Assembly: GCF_014651995.1 (NCBI RefSeq)
Contig: NZ_BMXY01000001.1
Span: 744,001-808,000 of the forward strand
DNA: 64,000 nucleotides
Reading direction: 5' to 3'
Origin: Cognatilysobacter xinjiangensis
GTDB lineage: Bacteria > Pseudomonadota > Gammaproteobacteria > Xanthomonadales > Xanthomonadaceae
This document shows positions 25,979-35,503 of the stretch, piece by piece. The notes under the pieces were generated by a model. That model searched no databases and was not told the DNA's origin. It worked only from the letters and a program-made list of their open reading frames with translations. Position numbers and translations under genes: made by a program. The number at the start of each line of letters is the position of its first letter. Position 1 is the first letter of the stretch.

Positions 25979-27882
25979 GCCTGATGACGTCCCCTTGGCG
26001 CGCACGCCTGCCACGCATCGCCATCGCGACGCACGACCTCGCGATGGTCTGGCTCGTCTGGTACGGGCTGCACGTGATGCGCTACGCGGTGGCGCCCGAC
26101 GCGCCGGAGATCCACGCCTGGTCGATCGAGACCATGCTCGTACTGGCGGTGCAGGGCGCGGTGTTCTGGTACGTCGGCCTGTACCGCGGCCTGTGGCGCT
26201 TCGCCAGCGTCCCGGACCTCTGGAACATCCTCAAGGCGTCCGTCATCGGCCTGCTGGGCGTAGCGCTCGGGTTGTTTCTCTACAACCGGGTGGACTCGGT
26301 GCCGCGCGCCGTGCTCGTCCTGTACCCGGTCGTTCTGGCCGCGATGCTTGGCGCACCGCGCCTGATCTATCGGGCCTGGAAGGACTCGCAGGCCGAGGGC
26401 CGCCAGAAATCCTCCACGCGGGTGCTCATCCTCGGCGCCGGCCAGGCCGGCGAGGCGCTGCTGCGCGACCTGCGCCGCTTCGGCACCTACCAGCCCGTGG
26501 GCTTCCTCGACGACGCGCCGCGCCTGCGTGGCTCGAAGATGCATGGCATTCCGGTGCTTGGTCGCATCGAGGAGCTGCCGGACATCGCGCGCGAGACCGC
26601 GGCCAAGCTCGTTGTGATCGCGATCCCGTCGGCCGACGCCACGGCGCTGCAGCGCATTGTCGGCATCTGCGAGCGAAGCGCGATTCCGTTCCGCATGGTC
26701 CCGCGCTTGCAGGACGTCCTCGAAGGCCGTTCGTTGCCGGGCGAGCTCAAGGAAGTCGCGATCGAGGACCTGCTCGGCCGCAAGCCGGTGCTGCCCGACT
26801 GGAAGGCGATCCGCGCATGGCTGGGCGGCCGCTCCGTCATGGTCACGGGCGCGGGCGGCTCGATCGGTGCGGAGCTCTGCCGCCAGTGCGCGCGTCATGG
26901 TGCGCGGCGCATCGCGCTCGTGGAGATCGACGAGCTCGCGCTGATGACGACGGAGGGCGCGCTGCGTCGTGACTTCCCGGACATCGAGCTGATCCCCGTG
27001 CTCGGCGACTGCGGCGACCCGGCGGTGGCGCGCCATGCCATCGCGCGCGCGCAGCCGGAAGCCGTCTTCCACGCGGCGGCCTACAAGCAGGTGCCGGTGC
27101 TGGAGGCGCAGCTGCGCGAGGCCGTGCGCAACAACGTGCTCGCGACGCATACCGTCGCGCAGGCCTGCCGCGACGCGGGCGTCGGCACCTTCGTGTTGAT
27201 TTCCACGGACAAGGCGGTGGACCCAGTCAACGTGCTTGGCGCCACCAAGCGCATGGCGGAGATGATCTGCCAGGCGCTCGCGGACAGCCCCACGCGTTAC
27301 GTCACGGTGCGCTTCGGCAACGTGCTGGATTCGGCCGGCAGCGTCGTGCCTCTGTTCCGCGAACAGATCCGCGCAGGCGGCCCTGTGACGGTCACCGACC
27401 CCGAGGTCACGCGCTTCTTCATGACCATTCCCGAAGCCTGCCAGCTGATCCTGCAGGCGTCGGCGATCGGCACGCACGAGGCGGTGTATACGCTCGACAT
27501 GGGCGAGCCGGTGCCGATCCGCCTGCTCGCCGAGCAGATGATCCGCCTCGCGGGCAAGCAGCCGGGCCGTGACATCGCGATTGTCTACACCGGCCTGCGT
27601 CCAGGCGAAAAGCTGCACGAGACGCTGTTCCATGCAGACGAGCGCTACCGTCCGACCCAGCATCCGAAGATCCTGCAGGCCGAGCCGCGCAAGGTGTCCG
27701 GCACGGAAGTCGCCGTTTCCGTAGAACGCTTCCGCGACGCGTGTTCGCGCTACGACCTCGACAGTCTGGCCGTCCTGCTTCGCGGTTCGGTGCCCGAGTT
27801 CGTGCCGATCGGCAACCGCATGAGTACGCATTCGACGGCTACGGTCGTCGCATTTCCTGCACGCCAGTCTCGGAAAATCTGA
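25975..27882 (+). CDS. CapD/WbpM-like UDP-sugar 4,6-dehydratase
   Basis: Membrane-bound nucleotide-sugar dehydratase/epimerase of 635 residues, the size of WbpM. Four N-terminal helices (about 10-125) are followed by a first Rossmann-like domain (about 140-260) and the catalytic SDR domain with GAGGSIG (292-298) and LISTDKAVDPVN. In the YxxxK position it has L421-GAT-K425; WbpM uses Met and FlaA1-type enzymes use Tyr. A good ribosome site (agagagaagg) precedes ATG 25975. Likely product is a UDP-4-keto-6-deoxy-HexNAc for surface glycan or N-acetylquinovosamine synthesis, matching the WecA/WbpL-like gene upstream. Confidence 0.9.
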   Translation: MSLMTSPWRARLPRIAIATHDLAMVWLVWYGLHVMRYAVAPDAPEIHAWSIETMLVLAVQGAVFWYVGLYRGLWRFASVPDLWNILKASVIGLLGVALGLFLYNRVDSVPRAVLVLYPVVLAAMLGAPRLIYRAWKDSQAEGRQKSSTRVLILGAGQAGEALLRDLRRFGTYQPVGFLDDAPRLRGSKMHGIPVLGRIEELPDIARETAAKLVVIAIPSADATALQRIVGICERSAIPFRMVPRLQDVLEGRSLPGELKEVAIEDLLGRKPVLPDWKAIRAWLGGRSVMVTGAGGSIGAELCRQCARHGARRIALVEIDELALMTTEGALRRDFPDIELIPVLGDCGDPAVARHAIARAQPEAVFHAAAYKQVPVLEAQLREAVRNNVLATHTVAQACRDAGVGTFVLISTDKAVDPVNVLGATKRMAEMICQALADSPTRYVTVRFGNVLDSAGSVVPLFREQIRAGGPVTVTDPEVTRFFMTIPEACQLILQASAIGTHEAVYTLDMGEPVPIRLLAEQMIRLAGKQPGRDIAIVYTGLRPGEKLHETLFHADERYRPTQHPKILQAEPRKVSGTEVAVSVERFRDACSRYDLDSLAVLLRGSVPEFVPIGNRMSTHSTATVVAFPARQSRKI

Positions 27883-27909
27883 GCGACTTTGGCTTCTGAA
27901 AACCACACG

Positions 27910-28821
27910 ATGACTTCGACTCCGTCGCGTCGCATCCGCAAGGCCGTGTTTCCCGTTGCGGGCCTCGGCACCCGTTTCCTTCCGGCTACCAAGACGGTGC
28001 CGAAGGAAATGCTGCCGGTGATCGACAAGCCGCTGATCCAGTACGCGGTCGACGAGGCGATCGAAGCCGGGTGCGACACGCTGGTGTTCATCACCAATCG
28101 CTACAAGCACGCGGTCGCTGACTACTTCGACAAGGCTTACGAACTCGAGCAGAAGCTCGAGCGCGCGGGCAAGGTCGAACAGCTCGAGCTGATCCGCGAC
28201 GTGCTGCCGCCGGGCGTCAAGACCGTGTTCGTGACCCAGACGGAGGCACTCGGCCTCGGCCACGCCGTGCTGTGCGCCAAGGATGTCATCGGTGACGAAC
28301 CCTTCGCCGTCCTGCTGCCGGACGACCTCATCTGGAATCGTGGCCCGGGCGCGCTGAGGCAGATGGCCGATGCCGCCCAGCAGAGCGGCTGCAGCGTCAT
28401 CGCGGTGCAGGACGTCGCGCCGGAGAAGACGGCGAGCTACGGCATCGTGGCCACCCAGGACTTCGCCAATCGTCAGGGCCGCATTACCCGCATCGTCGAG
28501 AAGCCCAAGCCGGCCGACGCGCCGAGCAACCTCGCGGTCGTCGGCCGCTACATCCTGCAGCCGCGCATCTTCGAGCTGCTGGAGAGCACGACGCCCGGCG
28601 CCGGCGGCGAGATCCAGCTGACCGACGCGATCGACCGCCTGCTGCAGGAGGAGTGCGTCGACGCCTACCGTTTCCGCGGCACGCGCTTCGACTGCGGCAC
28701 GCACATCGGCCTGATCGAGGCCACCATCCGTTACGCGCTGGATCACGAGAAGCTCAGCGACGCCGCTGCCGAAACCATGCGCAACGCGCTTCGCGAGCTG
28801 GGCGTCGTCGAGATCAGCTGA
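27910..28821 (+). CDS. galU: UTP-glucose-1-phosphate uridylyltransferase
   Basis: Makes UDP-glucose from UTP and glucose-1-phosphate, feeding LPS core, exopolysaccharide and other glycans. About 303 residues with the nucleotidyltransferase signature GLGTRFLPATKTVPKEMLPV, LGLGHAVLCAK, LLPDDLIW, EIQLTDAI and RGTRFDCGTHIGLIEATI. ATG 27910 matches the family start; a TTG seven codons earlier is possible. It follows the dehydratase by 27 bases, so it is probably in the same surface-sugar unit. Confidence 0.95.
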   Translation: MTSTPSRRIRKAVFPVAGLGTRFLPATKTVPKEMLPVIDKPLIQYAVDEAIEAGCDTLVFITNRYKHAVADYFDKAYELEQKLERAGKVEQLELIRDVLPPGVKTVFVTQTEALGLGHAVLCAKDVIGDEPFAVLLPDDLIWNRGPGALRQMADAAQQSGCSVIAVQDVAPEKTASYGIVATQDFANRQGRITRIVEKPKPADAPSNLAVVGRYILQPRIFELLESTTPGAGGEIQLTDAIDRLLQEECVDAYRFRGTRFDCGTHIGLIEATIRYALDHEKLSDAAAETMRNALRELGVVEIS

Positions 28822-28863
28822 CGCCGGCTGGACAAGTCGCGGACGCGCCGACACGCTTGGCGC

Positions 28864-30159
28864 ATGCCGCGATTCCAGGGTGATTACTACGCCGCCACCG
28901 CGCCCGCAGCGCCGGATCGCCCGGCGCTTCAGGGACCTGTGGACGCCTCCGTCTGCGTGGTGGGCGGAGGCTTCGCCGGGCTGAATACGGCGCTGGGCCT
29001 CGTCGAGCGTGGGATGCAGGGCGTCGTCCTCGTTGAAGCCGAGCACATCGGCGATGGCGCGACGGGCCGCAACGGCGGCTTCGTGTTCGGCGGCTTTTCG
29101 CGCGGCGAGGATGCACTACTCGCGGACCTCGGGCCGCAGCGCGCGCGCGAGGTCTACCGCCTGACCAGCGCGGCCGTCGCACGCATTCGGCAGCGCATCG
29201 ACCGCTACGGCATCGATTGCGATCCCGTCGATGCCGGGGTGATCTGGGCCAACTGGTTCGGTCGTCCCGATGTTCTCCACGCGCGTCGCGAGCTGCTGGG
29301 CGACCGCTACGGTGTCGACTGGCAATGGCTCGACCGGCGGGCGATGCGCGAGCTGATCCGTTCGAATCGCTATGCCGATGGCCTGTTCGAGCCGTCCGCG
29401 TTCCACTTCCATCCGTTGGCTTACGCGCGCGGCCTCGCGCGCGTGCTGGCGGCGTCGGGTGCGCGCGTGTACGAGCAGACGCCCGCAACGAGACTGCGAC
29501 GGATGTCCAACGGCTGGGAAGTGGCGACGCCGGAAGGCGTCGTAAGGGCCCGCGACGTCGTGCTGTCCTGCGGCGGTTATCTCGCGGGCCTGTCGCGACG
29601 CGTGGACGCGGCGGTACTGCCGATCGCGACCTACGTCATGGTGACCGAGCCGCTCGGCGCGCGGATGGACGACGTGTTGCGCACGCGCGCCGCGATCTAC
29701 GACACGCGCTTCGCATTCGACTATTACCGACCGCTGCCCGACACGCGCCTGTTGTGGGGCGGGCGGATCTCGGTGCTCGATCGCTCGCCGCAGGAAGTCG
29801 AGTCGCTGCTCGTCCGCGACATGCTGCGTGTGTTTCCGCAGCTGGAGGGCGTGACGATCGACTTCGCCTGGTCGGGGCTGATGAGCTATGCGCGGCACCA
29901 GATGCCGCACGTGCTGCAGGTCGAGCCGGGCCTCTGGGTGGGGCAGGCCTTCGGGGGGCACGGCGTTGCGCCGACCACGGCCGCGGGTGAACTGCTCGCG
30001 GCGGCCATCGCCGAAGACGACCCGGGCTGGCGGATGCTCGAACGCTACGGCCTGACGCCGGCGTTCAAGCCTGCCGGGTTCGTCGCAGCCCAGCTGGGAT
30101 ACTGGTGGGCACAGGCGAAAGACGACTGGCGCGACCGCCGGGAGAGGGGGTGGCGGTGA
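28864..30159 (+). CDS. FAD-dependent amine/amino-acid oxidase (DAO family)
   Basis: A 431-residue flavoprotein with the dinucleotide motif GGGFAG at residues 34-39, the DAO-family GATGRNGGFVFGG, and a C-terminal WSGLMSYARHQMPHV and FGGHGVAPTT. The closest named relatives by motif are gamma-glutamylputrescine oxidase (PuuB/OrdL) type enzymes, which oxidise a secondary or primary amine and release H2O2. AguA/AguB in the same window make putrescine, but the other puu genes are absent, so the substrate is a guess. Its stop overlaps the csaA start by three bases. Confidence 0.85.
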   Translation: MPRFQGDYYAATAPAAPDRPALQGPVDASVCVVGGGFAGLNTALGLVERGMQGVVLVEAEHIGDGATGRNGGFVFGGFSRGEDALLADLGPQRAREVYRLTSAAVARIRQRIDRYGIDCDPVDAGVIWANWFGRPDVLHARRELLGDRYGVDWQWLDRRAMRELIRSNRYADGLFEPSAFHFHPLAYARGLARVLAASGARVYEQTPATRLRRMSNGWEVATPEGVVRARDVVLSCGGYLAGLSRRVDAAVLPIATYVMVTEPLGARMDDVLRTRAAIYDTRFAFDYYRPLPDTRLLWGGRISVLDRSPQEVESLLVRDMLRVFPQLEGVTIDFAWSGLMSYARHQMPHVLQVEPGLWVGQAFGGHGVAPTTAAGELLAAAIAEDDPGWRMLERYGLTPAFKPAGFVAAQLGYWWAQAKDDWRDRRERGWR

Positions 30160-30494
30160 CCAATGGCAGCATCGATTGGAGCGACTTCCAGCGCGTCGAC
30201 ATCCGCGCGGGCACGGTGCTGCGCGTCGAGTCCTTCCCCGAGGCACGCAAGCCGGCATGGAAGCTGTGGGTGGACTTCGGCGAACTCGGCGTCCGCCAGA
30301 CCAGTGCGCAGATCGTCGACCTCTACGATGCCGATGCGCTCATCGGCCGACAGATCGTCGGGGTGGTTAACTTCCCGCCCAAGCGAATCGGCCCGTTCAC
30401 CTCGGAATTCCTGCTGACCGGCTTCCACACCGACGACGGCGTGGTGATCACGACGGTCGAGCGCCCCGTCCCGAATGGCGCGCGGCTGGCCTGA
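30156..30494 (+). CDS. csaA: CsaA-type tRNA-binding protein
   Basis: A 112-residue stand-alone tRNA-binding (EMAP II-like OB) domain, the length of Bacillus CsaA, which has chaperone and secretion-related activity. Motifs visible are DIRAGTVLRVE, the WKLWVDFGELG strand, RQTSAQI and the closing VNFPPKRIGPFTSEFL. GTG 30156 with ggagaggggg upstream overlaps the oxidase stop, so its translation is coupled to an unrelated enzyme. Confidence 0.9.
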   Translation: MTNGSIDWSDFQRVDIRAGTVLRVESFPEARKPAWKLWVDFGELGVRQTSAQIVDLYDADALIGRQIVGVVNFPPKRIGPFTSEFLLTGFHTDDGVVITTVERPVPNGARLA

Positions 30495-30500
30495 AACGAC

Positions 30501-30522
30501 GACGGGGCCCGCAGGCCCCGTC
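30501..30522. terminator. Hairpin between converging csaA and fadA
   Basis: Nine-bp stem gacggggcc / ggccccgtc with loop cgca. Neither side has a strong T tract (minus strand reads GTCGTTTC), so termination efficiency is uncertain. Confidence 0.5.
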
Positions 30523-30541
30523 GAGATCTCAAGCGAGTGGC

Positions 30542-31753
<1,212 letters not shown>

Positions 31754-31806
31754 GGTGTTCTCTCTCGTGAGGTCCAAAGGTCGATTCGAAGACGTGCCTT
31801 CGAACC

Positions 31807-34176
31807 TCAGTTACGAAGCGGCTTGCCGGTCTTGAGCATGTGCGCGATGCGCTCCTGCGTCTTCGGCATCTGCGCGAGCTCGACGAAGTGCTGGCGCTCG
31901 AGCTTGAGCAGCCATTCCTCGTCCACCACCGAACCACGGTCGACCATGCCGCCGCACATGATGGTGGCGATGCGGGTCGCGATCTCGTAGTCGTGGGGCG
32001 AGATGAACATGCCTTCGAGCATGTTGATCAGCATCATCTGCAGCGAGGCGATGCCGACGTCGCCGGCGACCGCGATGTTGCGCGCCGGCAGAGGCGGGCG
32101 ATAGCCGGCTTCGGCCAGAGCACGCGCATTGGCCTTGGCAACGTGCAGCAGCTCGTGGCTGTTGAACGTCACCACGTCGCTCTCGCGCGCGAGCTTCAGC
32201 GACTTGGCCTCGAACGCCGACGTCGACACCTTGGCCATCGCCACGCTCTCGAACGGTGCTTTCAGCTGCGCGAACACGTCGCCGCCCGGACCGGCGGCCT
32301 GCGAGGCACGCACCGCGAATTCCTTGAGGCCGCCGCCCGCCGGCAGCAGGCCGACGCCCGCCTCGACGAGGCCGACGTAGCTCTCGAGCGCGAACACGCT
32401 GCGCGCCGCATGCATCTGGAACTCGCAACCGCCGCCAAGTGCGAGACCGCGCACGGCCGCGACGACCGGCACCAGCGCGTACTTGATGCGCTGGCTGGTG
32501 CGCTGGAAGTTCTCCACCATCGCCTCGAAACCCGCGACGTTGCCGGCCTGCAGCAGGCCGAGCGCACCGGCGAGGTCGGCGCCGGCGGAGAACGGCTCCT
32601 TCGGCTGCCAGATCACGAGGCCGCCGAAGTCGCGCTCGGCGATGCCGATCGCTTCCTGCAGGCCGTCCAGCACCTGGTCCGAGACGGTGTGCATCTTGGT
32701 CTTGAAGCTGACGACCGCGATGTCGTCGTCGTCGGCCCAGAGGCGGACGCCGTCGTTCTCGAAAAGCGTCTTGCCGGGTGCGAACTGCTCGCCGAGCAGC
32801 GCATCTGGGAAGCGCTGGCGCGCGTAGACCGGGTTCGACGAGCGTGCGACGGCGGTGTTCTGCGCCGGGCTGAAGCTGCCCGCGGGCTCGTGCGCGCCGT
32901 TGCGCGCGGCGACCCATGCCGGCAGCGGCGCATCCGCCATCGTCTTGCCGGCGGCGACGTCCTCGGCGATCCACTGCGCGACCTGCTGCCAGCCGGCCGC
33001 CTGCCACGTCTCGAACGGCCCCTGCGACCAGCCGTAGCCCCAGCGCATCGCGAAATCGACGTCGCGCGCGGTGTCGGCGATGTCCTGCAGGTGATAGGCG
33101 CTGTAGTGGAACGTGTCGCGGAACACCGACCACAGGAACTGCGCCTGCGGGTGCTCGCTCGCGCGCAGCGCGGCGAACTTCTTGGCCGGGTCGCGCTCCT
33201 TGAGGATCGCCGCGACGTCCGGATCGAGATCGCCCGCGGTCGGGCGATAGTCACGCGCCGCGACGTCGAGCACCAGAATGTCCTTGCCGCGCTTCGTGTA
33301 GAAGCCCGCGCCGGTCTTCTGGCCGAGCGCGCCCTTCTCGACGAGGCCGGTCAGCCACACCGGCGCCTTGAAGTGCCGATGCCAGGGATCATCCGGGAGC
33401 GTGTCGGCCATAGTCTTGATGACGTGCGCCATCGTGTCGAGGCCCACCACGTCCGCGGTGCGGTACGTCGCGGACTTCGGGCGACCGATCGCCGGGCCCG
33501 TCAGCGAATCAACCGTGTCGAAGCCCAGGCCGAGGCGCTCGGTGTGGTGCATCGCCGCCAGCATCGAGAACACGCCGATGCGGTTGCCGATGAAGTTCGG
33601 CGTGTCCTTGGCGATGACCACACCCTTGCCGAGCGTGGTCGTAAGGAAGGTTTCGAGGCCGTCCAGCACCTCGCGGTCGGTCATCTTCGCCGGGATCAGC
33701 TCGGCGAGGTGCATGTAGCGCGGCGGATTGAAGAAGTGCACGCCGAGGAAACGGTGGCGCAGTTCCTCCGGCAGCACGTCGGCGAGTGCATTGATGCCGA
33801 GGCCCGAGGTGTTGCTCGCCAGCACCGCGTGGGCCGGCACGAATGGCGCGATCTTCCTGTAGAGGTCCTGCTTCCAGTCCATGCGCTCGGCGATCGCCTC
33901 GATCACCAGGTCGCAGCCGCGCAGCAGCTCGAGACCCGTCTCGTAGTTGGCCGGCGTGATGCGCTCGGCCAGCGACTTGTCGGCCAGCGGGGCGGGGGAG
34001 AGCTTGGCGACGTTCGCGATCGCCTTCGTCACGACGCCGTTCGGGTCCCCTTCCTTCGCGGCAAGGTCGAACAGCACGGTATCGACGCCGGCGTTGGTCA
34101 GGTGCGCGGCGATCTGCGCCCCCATGACGCCGGCGCCGAGAACGGCGGCGCGGCGGACGAGCAGTTTCTTCGACAT
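31807..34176 (-). CDS. fadB: 3-hydroxyacyl-CoA dehydrogenase / enoyl-CoA hydratase
   Basis: Bifunctional beta-oxidation enzyme of 789 residues. The NAD-dependent dehydrogenase comes first (GAGVMGAQIAAHLTNAG at about 14-30, HFFNPPRYMHLAE, and NFIGNRIG), with its C-terminal domain to about 350. The hydratase/isomerase (crotonase) domain follows (about 480-660, WQPKEPFSAGADLAG and RGLALGGGCEFQMH). This dehydrogenase-first order is that of Bacillus FadN and the reverse of E. coli FadB, so the gene symbol is functional rather than strictly orthologous. It sits between psrA and fadA on the same strand. Confidence 0.94.
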   Translation of the reverse strand: MSKKLLVRRAAVLGAGVMGAQIAAHLTNAGVDTVLFDLAAKEGDPNGVVTKAIANVAKLSPAPLADKSLAERITPANYETGLELLRGCDLVIEAIAERMDWKQDLYRKIAPFVPAHAVLASNTSGLGINALADVLPEELRHRFLGVHFFNPPRYMHLAELIPAKMTDREVLDGLETFLTTTLGKGVVIAKDTPNFIGNRIGVFSMLAAMHHTERLGLGFDTVDSLTGPAIGRPKSATYRTADVVGLDTMAHVIKTMADTLPDDPWHRHFKAPVWLTGLVEKGALGQKTGAGFYTKRGKDILVLDVAARDYRPTAGDLDPDVAAILKERDPAKKFAALRASEHPQAQFLWSVFRDTFHYSAYHLQDIADTARDVDFAMRWGYGWSQGPFETWQAAGWQQVAQWIAEDVAAGKTMADAPLPAWVAARNGAHEPAGSFSPAQNTAVARSSNPVYARQRFPDALLGEQFAPGKTLFENDGVRLWADDDDIAVVSFKTKMHTVSDQVLDGLQEAIGIAERDFGGLVIWQPKEPFSAGADLAGALGLLQAGNVAGFEAMVENFQRTSQRIKYALVPVVAAVRGLALGGGCEFQMHAARSVFALESYVGLVEAGVGLLPAGGGLKEFAVRASQAAGPGGDVFAQLKAPFESVAMAKVSTSAFEAKSLKLARESDVVTFNSHELLHVAKANARALAEAGYRPPLPARNIAVAGDVGIASLQMMLINMLEGMFISPHDYEIATRIATIMCGGMVDRGSVVDEEWLLKLERQHFVELAQMPKTQERIAHMLKTGKPLRN

Positions 34177-34197
34177 GTCGTATCGGTCCCGGTTGAA

Positions 34198-34836
34198 TCA
34201 GGCAGGGTCCGCGGACGGGCACTGGATGCCCGCGGCGGCGAAACGGATGAGCTCGCGCGCGGCGCGGGCCCGGTGGGTGGCCTCGGCGGCGCCGGTCGGC
34301 CGCTTGATCAGGCCGAAGTCGGACATCGCATAGGTCAGGGCGCCCGAGAGGAAATCGAGGCGCCAGTACAGCGTTTCCTTGCTGAGCCCCGGCACGACCG
34401 CCGCGATCGCCTTGGCGAAGTCGCGCAGCACGTGGCCATAGTGGTCGGAGAGGAACTTGCGCAATGCGTCGTTCTTCTCGGCGTAGGCGCGGGCCAGAAC
34501 CCGCACGAAGGACGCGCCGCCGTGGCGGTCCTGCGCGATCGCCAGCGCCGGCTCGACGAAGGCCGCGAGGATCGGCTCCAGCTCGCCCGGGCGCTTCTCG
34601 ACCGCCTCGCGAAGTGCGCTGAGCCGCTTCTCGGTCATCTCGTCCATGCGACGGCGGAAGACCTCGTTGACGAGGTTCTCCTTGCTGCCGAAGTGGTAGT
34701 TCACCGCGGCGATGTTGACGTCGGCGCGGCTGGTGACCTGCCGCAGCGAGGTGCCGCTGAAGCCGTACTGGGCGAACAGCTCCTCGGCGGCGCCGAGAAT
34801 GCGGTCCTTGGTGGAGAAGGGGGCGGGGGTCGACAT
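34198..34836 (-). CDS. psrA: TetR-family repressor, PsrA-like
   Basis: A 212-residue TetR regulator with an N-terminal helix-turn-helix (about 9-55): KDRILGAAEELFAQYGFSGTSLRQVTSRADVNIAAVNYHFGSKE. The all-helical C-terminal domain, ending in a TYAMSDFG-type helix, would bind the effector. It heads the fadB-fadA operon, and a textbook PsrA-type inverted repeat lies 12 bases upstream of its ATG. PsrA proteins release DNA on binding long-chain fatty acids or acyl-CoAs, so derepression of beta-oxidation by fatty acids plus autoregulation is the simple reading. Confidence 0.88.
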   Translation of the reverse strand: MSTPAPFSTKDRILGAAEELFAQYGFSGTSLRQVTSRADVNIAAVNYHFGSKENLVNEVFRRRMDEMTEKRLSALREAVEKRPGELEPILAAFVEPALAIAQDRHGGASFVRVLARAYAEKNDALRKFLSDHYGHVLRDFAKAIAAVVPGLSKETLYWRLDFLSGALTYAMSDFGLIKRPTGAAEATHRARAARELIRFAAAGIQCPSADPA

Positions 34837-34847
34837 CGCAAGGCCTA

Positions 34848-34865
34848 ATCAAACGCTTGTTTGAT
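34848..34865. promoter_or_regulatory. PsrA-type operator
   Basis: Perfect inverted repeat atcaaac-gctt-gtttgat. Its core CAAAC-N4-GTTTG fits the published PsrA consensus G/CAAAC(N2-4)GTTTG/C. It overlaps the end of the -10 box and the presumed start site of the psrA promoter. Confidence 0.82.
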
Positions 34866-34892
34866 GGTAGGCCGTCACCATACGGGGGTCAA
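34864..34892 (-). promoter_or_regulatory. psrA-fadB-fadA promoter
   Basis: On the minus strand TTGACC (34887-34892) is separated by 17 bases from TACCAT (34864-34869). The predicted start lies inside the operator, which explains repression by steric block. Confidence 0.75.
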
Positions 34893-34953
34893 TGGTCGCG
34901 CCGCCGCTTCCCGCACCTGCTCGCTGCCGCTTTATGGAAAGTGTCTGAACGCG

Positions 34954-35008
34954 TAGAATCCGGCACTGCCAGTTCGGCTAAACCCGCGTAGCTACGCGGG
35001 TTTTTCTT
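34954..35008 (+). promoter_or_regulatory. ndk leader with terminator-like palindrome
   Basis: A tagaat box (34954-34959) with a weak -35 precedes a perfect 24-base palindrome, aaacccgcgtag and its complement (34980-35003). The T-rich run tttttctt follows directly. This is the shape of an intrinsic terminator on the plus strand, yet no plus-strand gene precedes it and ndk begins 56 bases later. It could be an attenuator, or end a very short RNA. Confidence 0.6.
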
Positions 35009-35063
35009 GTTATCTTGGGCGCTGAGACGCACCCGGCGCCCGCCAACCTCGGAGAGCAGTCCC

Positions 35064-35489
35064 ATGGCGCTGGAGCGCACCATTTCCATCATCAAGCCCG
35101 ACGCGGTCGCCAAGAACGTGATCGGCCAGATCTACGCCCGCTTCGAGCAGGCCGGCCTGAAGATCGTCGCCGCCAAGATGAAGCAGCTGTCGCGCCAGGA
35201 GGCCGAAGGCTTCTACGCCGTGCACCGTGAGCGTCCGTTCTTCAACGCGCTGGTCGAGTTCATGGTCTCCGGCCCGGTCATGATCCAGGTCCTCGAAGGC
35301 GAGAACGCCGTCGCCAAGAACCGTGAGCTCATGGGCGCCACCAACCCGAAGGATGCGGCGCCGGGCACGATCCGCGCCGACTTCGCCGATTCCATCGATG
35401 CCAATGCCGTGCACGGCTCGGACAGCCTGGAGAACGCCGCGATCGAGATCGCGTACTTCTTCCCGCAGACCGACGTCTACGCGCGCTAA
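35064..35489 (+). CDS. ndk: Nucleoside diphosphate kinase
   Basis: Balances nucleoside triphosphate pools by a phosphohistidine ping-pong mechanism. The 141 residues show [46 protein letters not shown] and the active-site NAVHGSDS, all family hallmarks. ggagagcag lies upstream of ATG 35064. The order ndk-rlmN-pilF-rodZ is conserved in gammaproteobacteria. Confidence 0.98.
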   Translation: MALERTISIIKPDAVAKNVIGQIYARFEQAGLKIVAAKMKQLSRQEAEGFYAVHRERPFFNALVEFMVSGPVMIQVLEGENAVAKNRELMGATNPKDAAPGTIRADFADSIDANAVHGSDSLENAAIEIAYFFPQTDVYAR

Positions 35490-35503
35490 GAAAGAGAGAA
35501 ACG

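Noticed and set aside
25801-29046. 1081-codon minus-strand open frame opposite the surface-sugar genes
   Set aside because: Spans the antisense of several real genes and their junctions; no domain motif.
31840-34848. 1002-codon plus-strand open frame opposite fadB and psrA
   Set aside because: Shadow of two well-identified genes; no recognisable motif, and Arg/Ala/His-rich composition.
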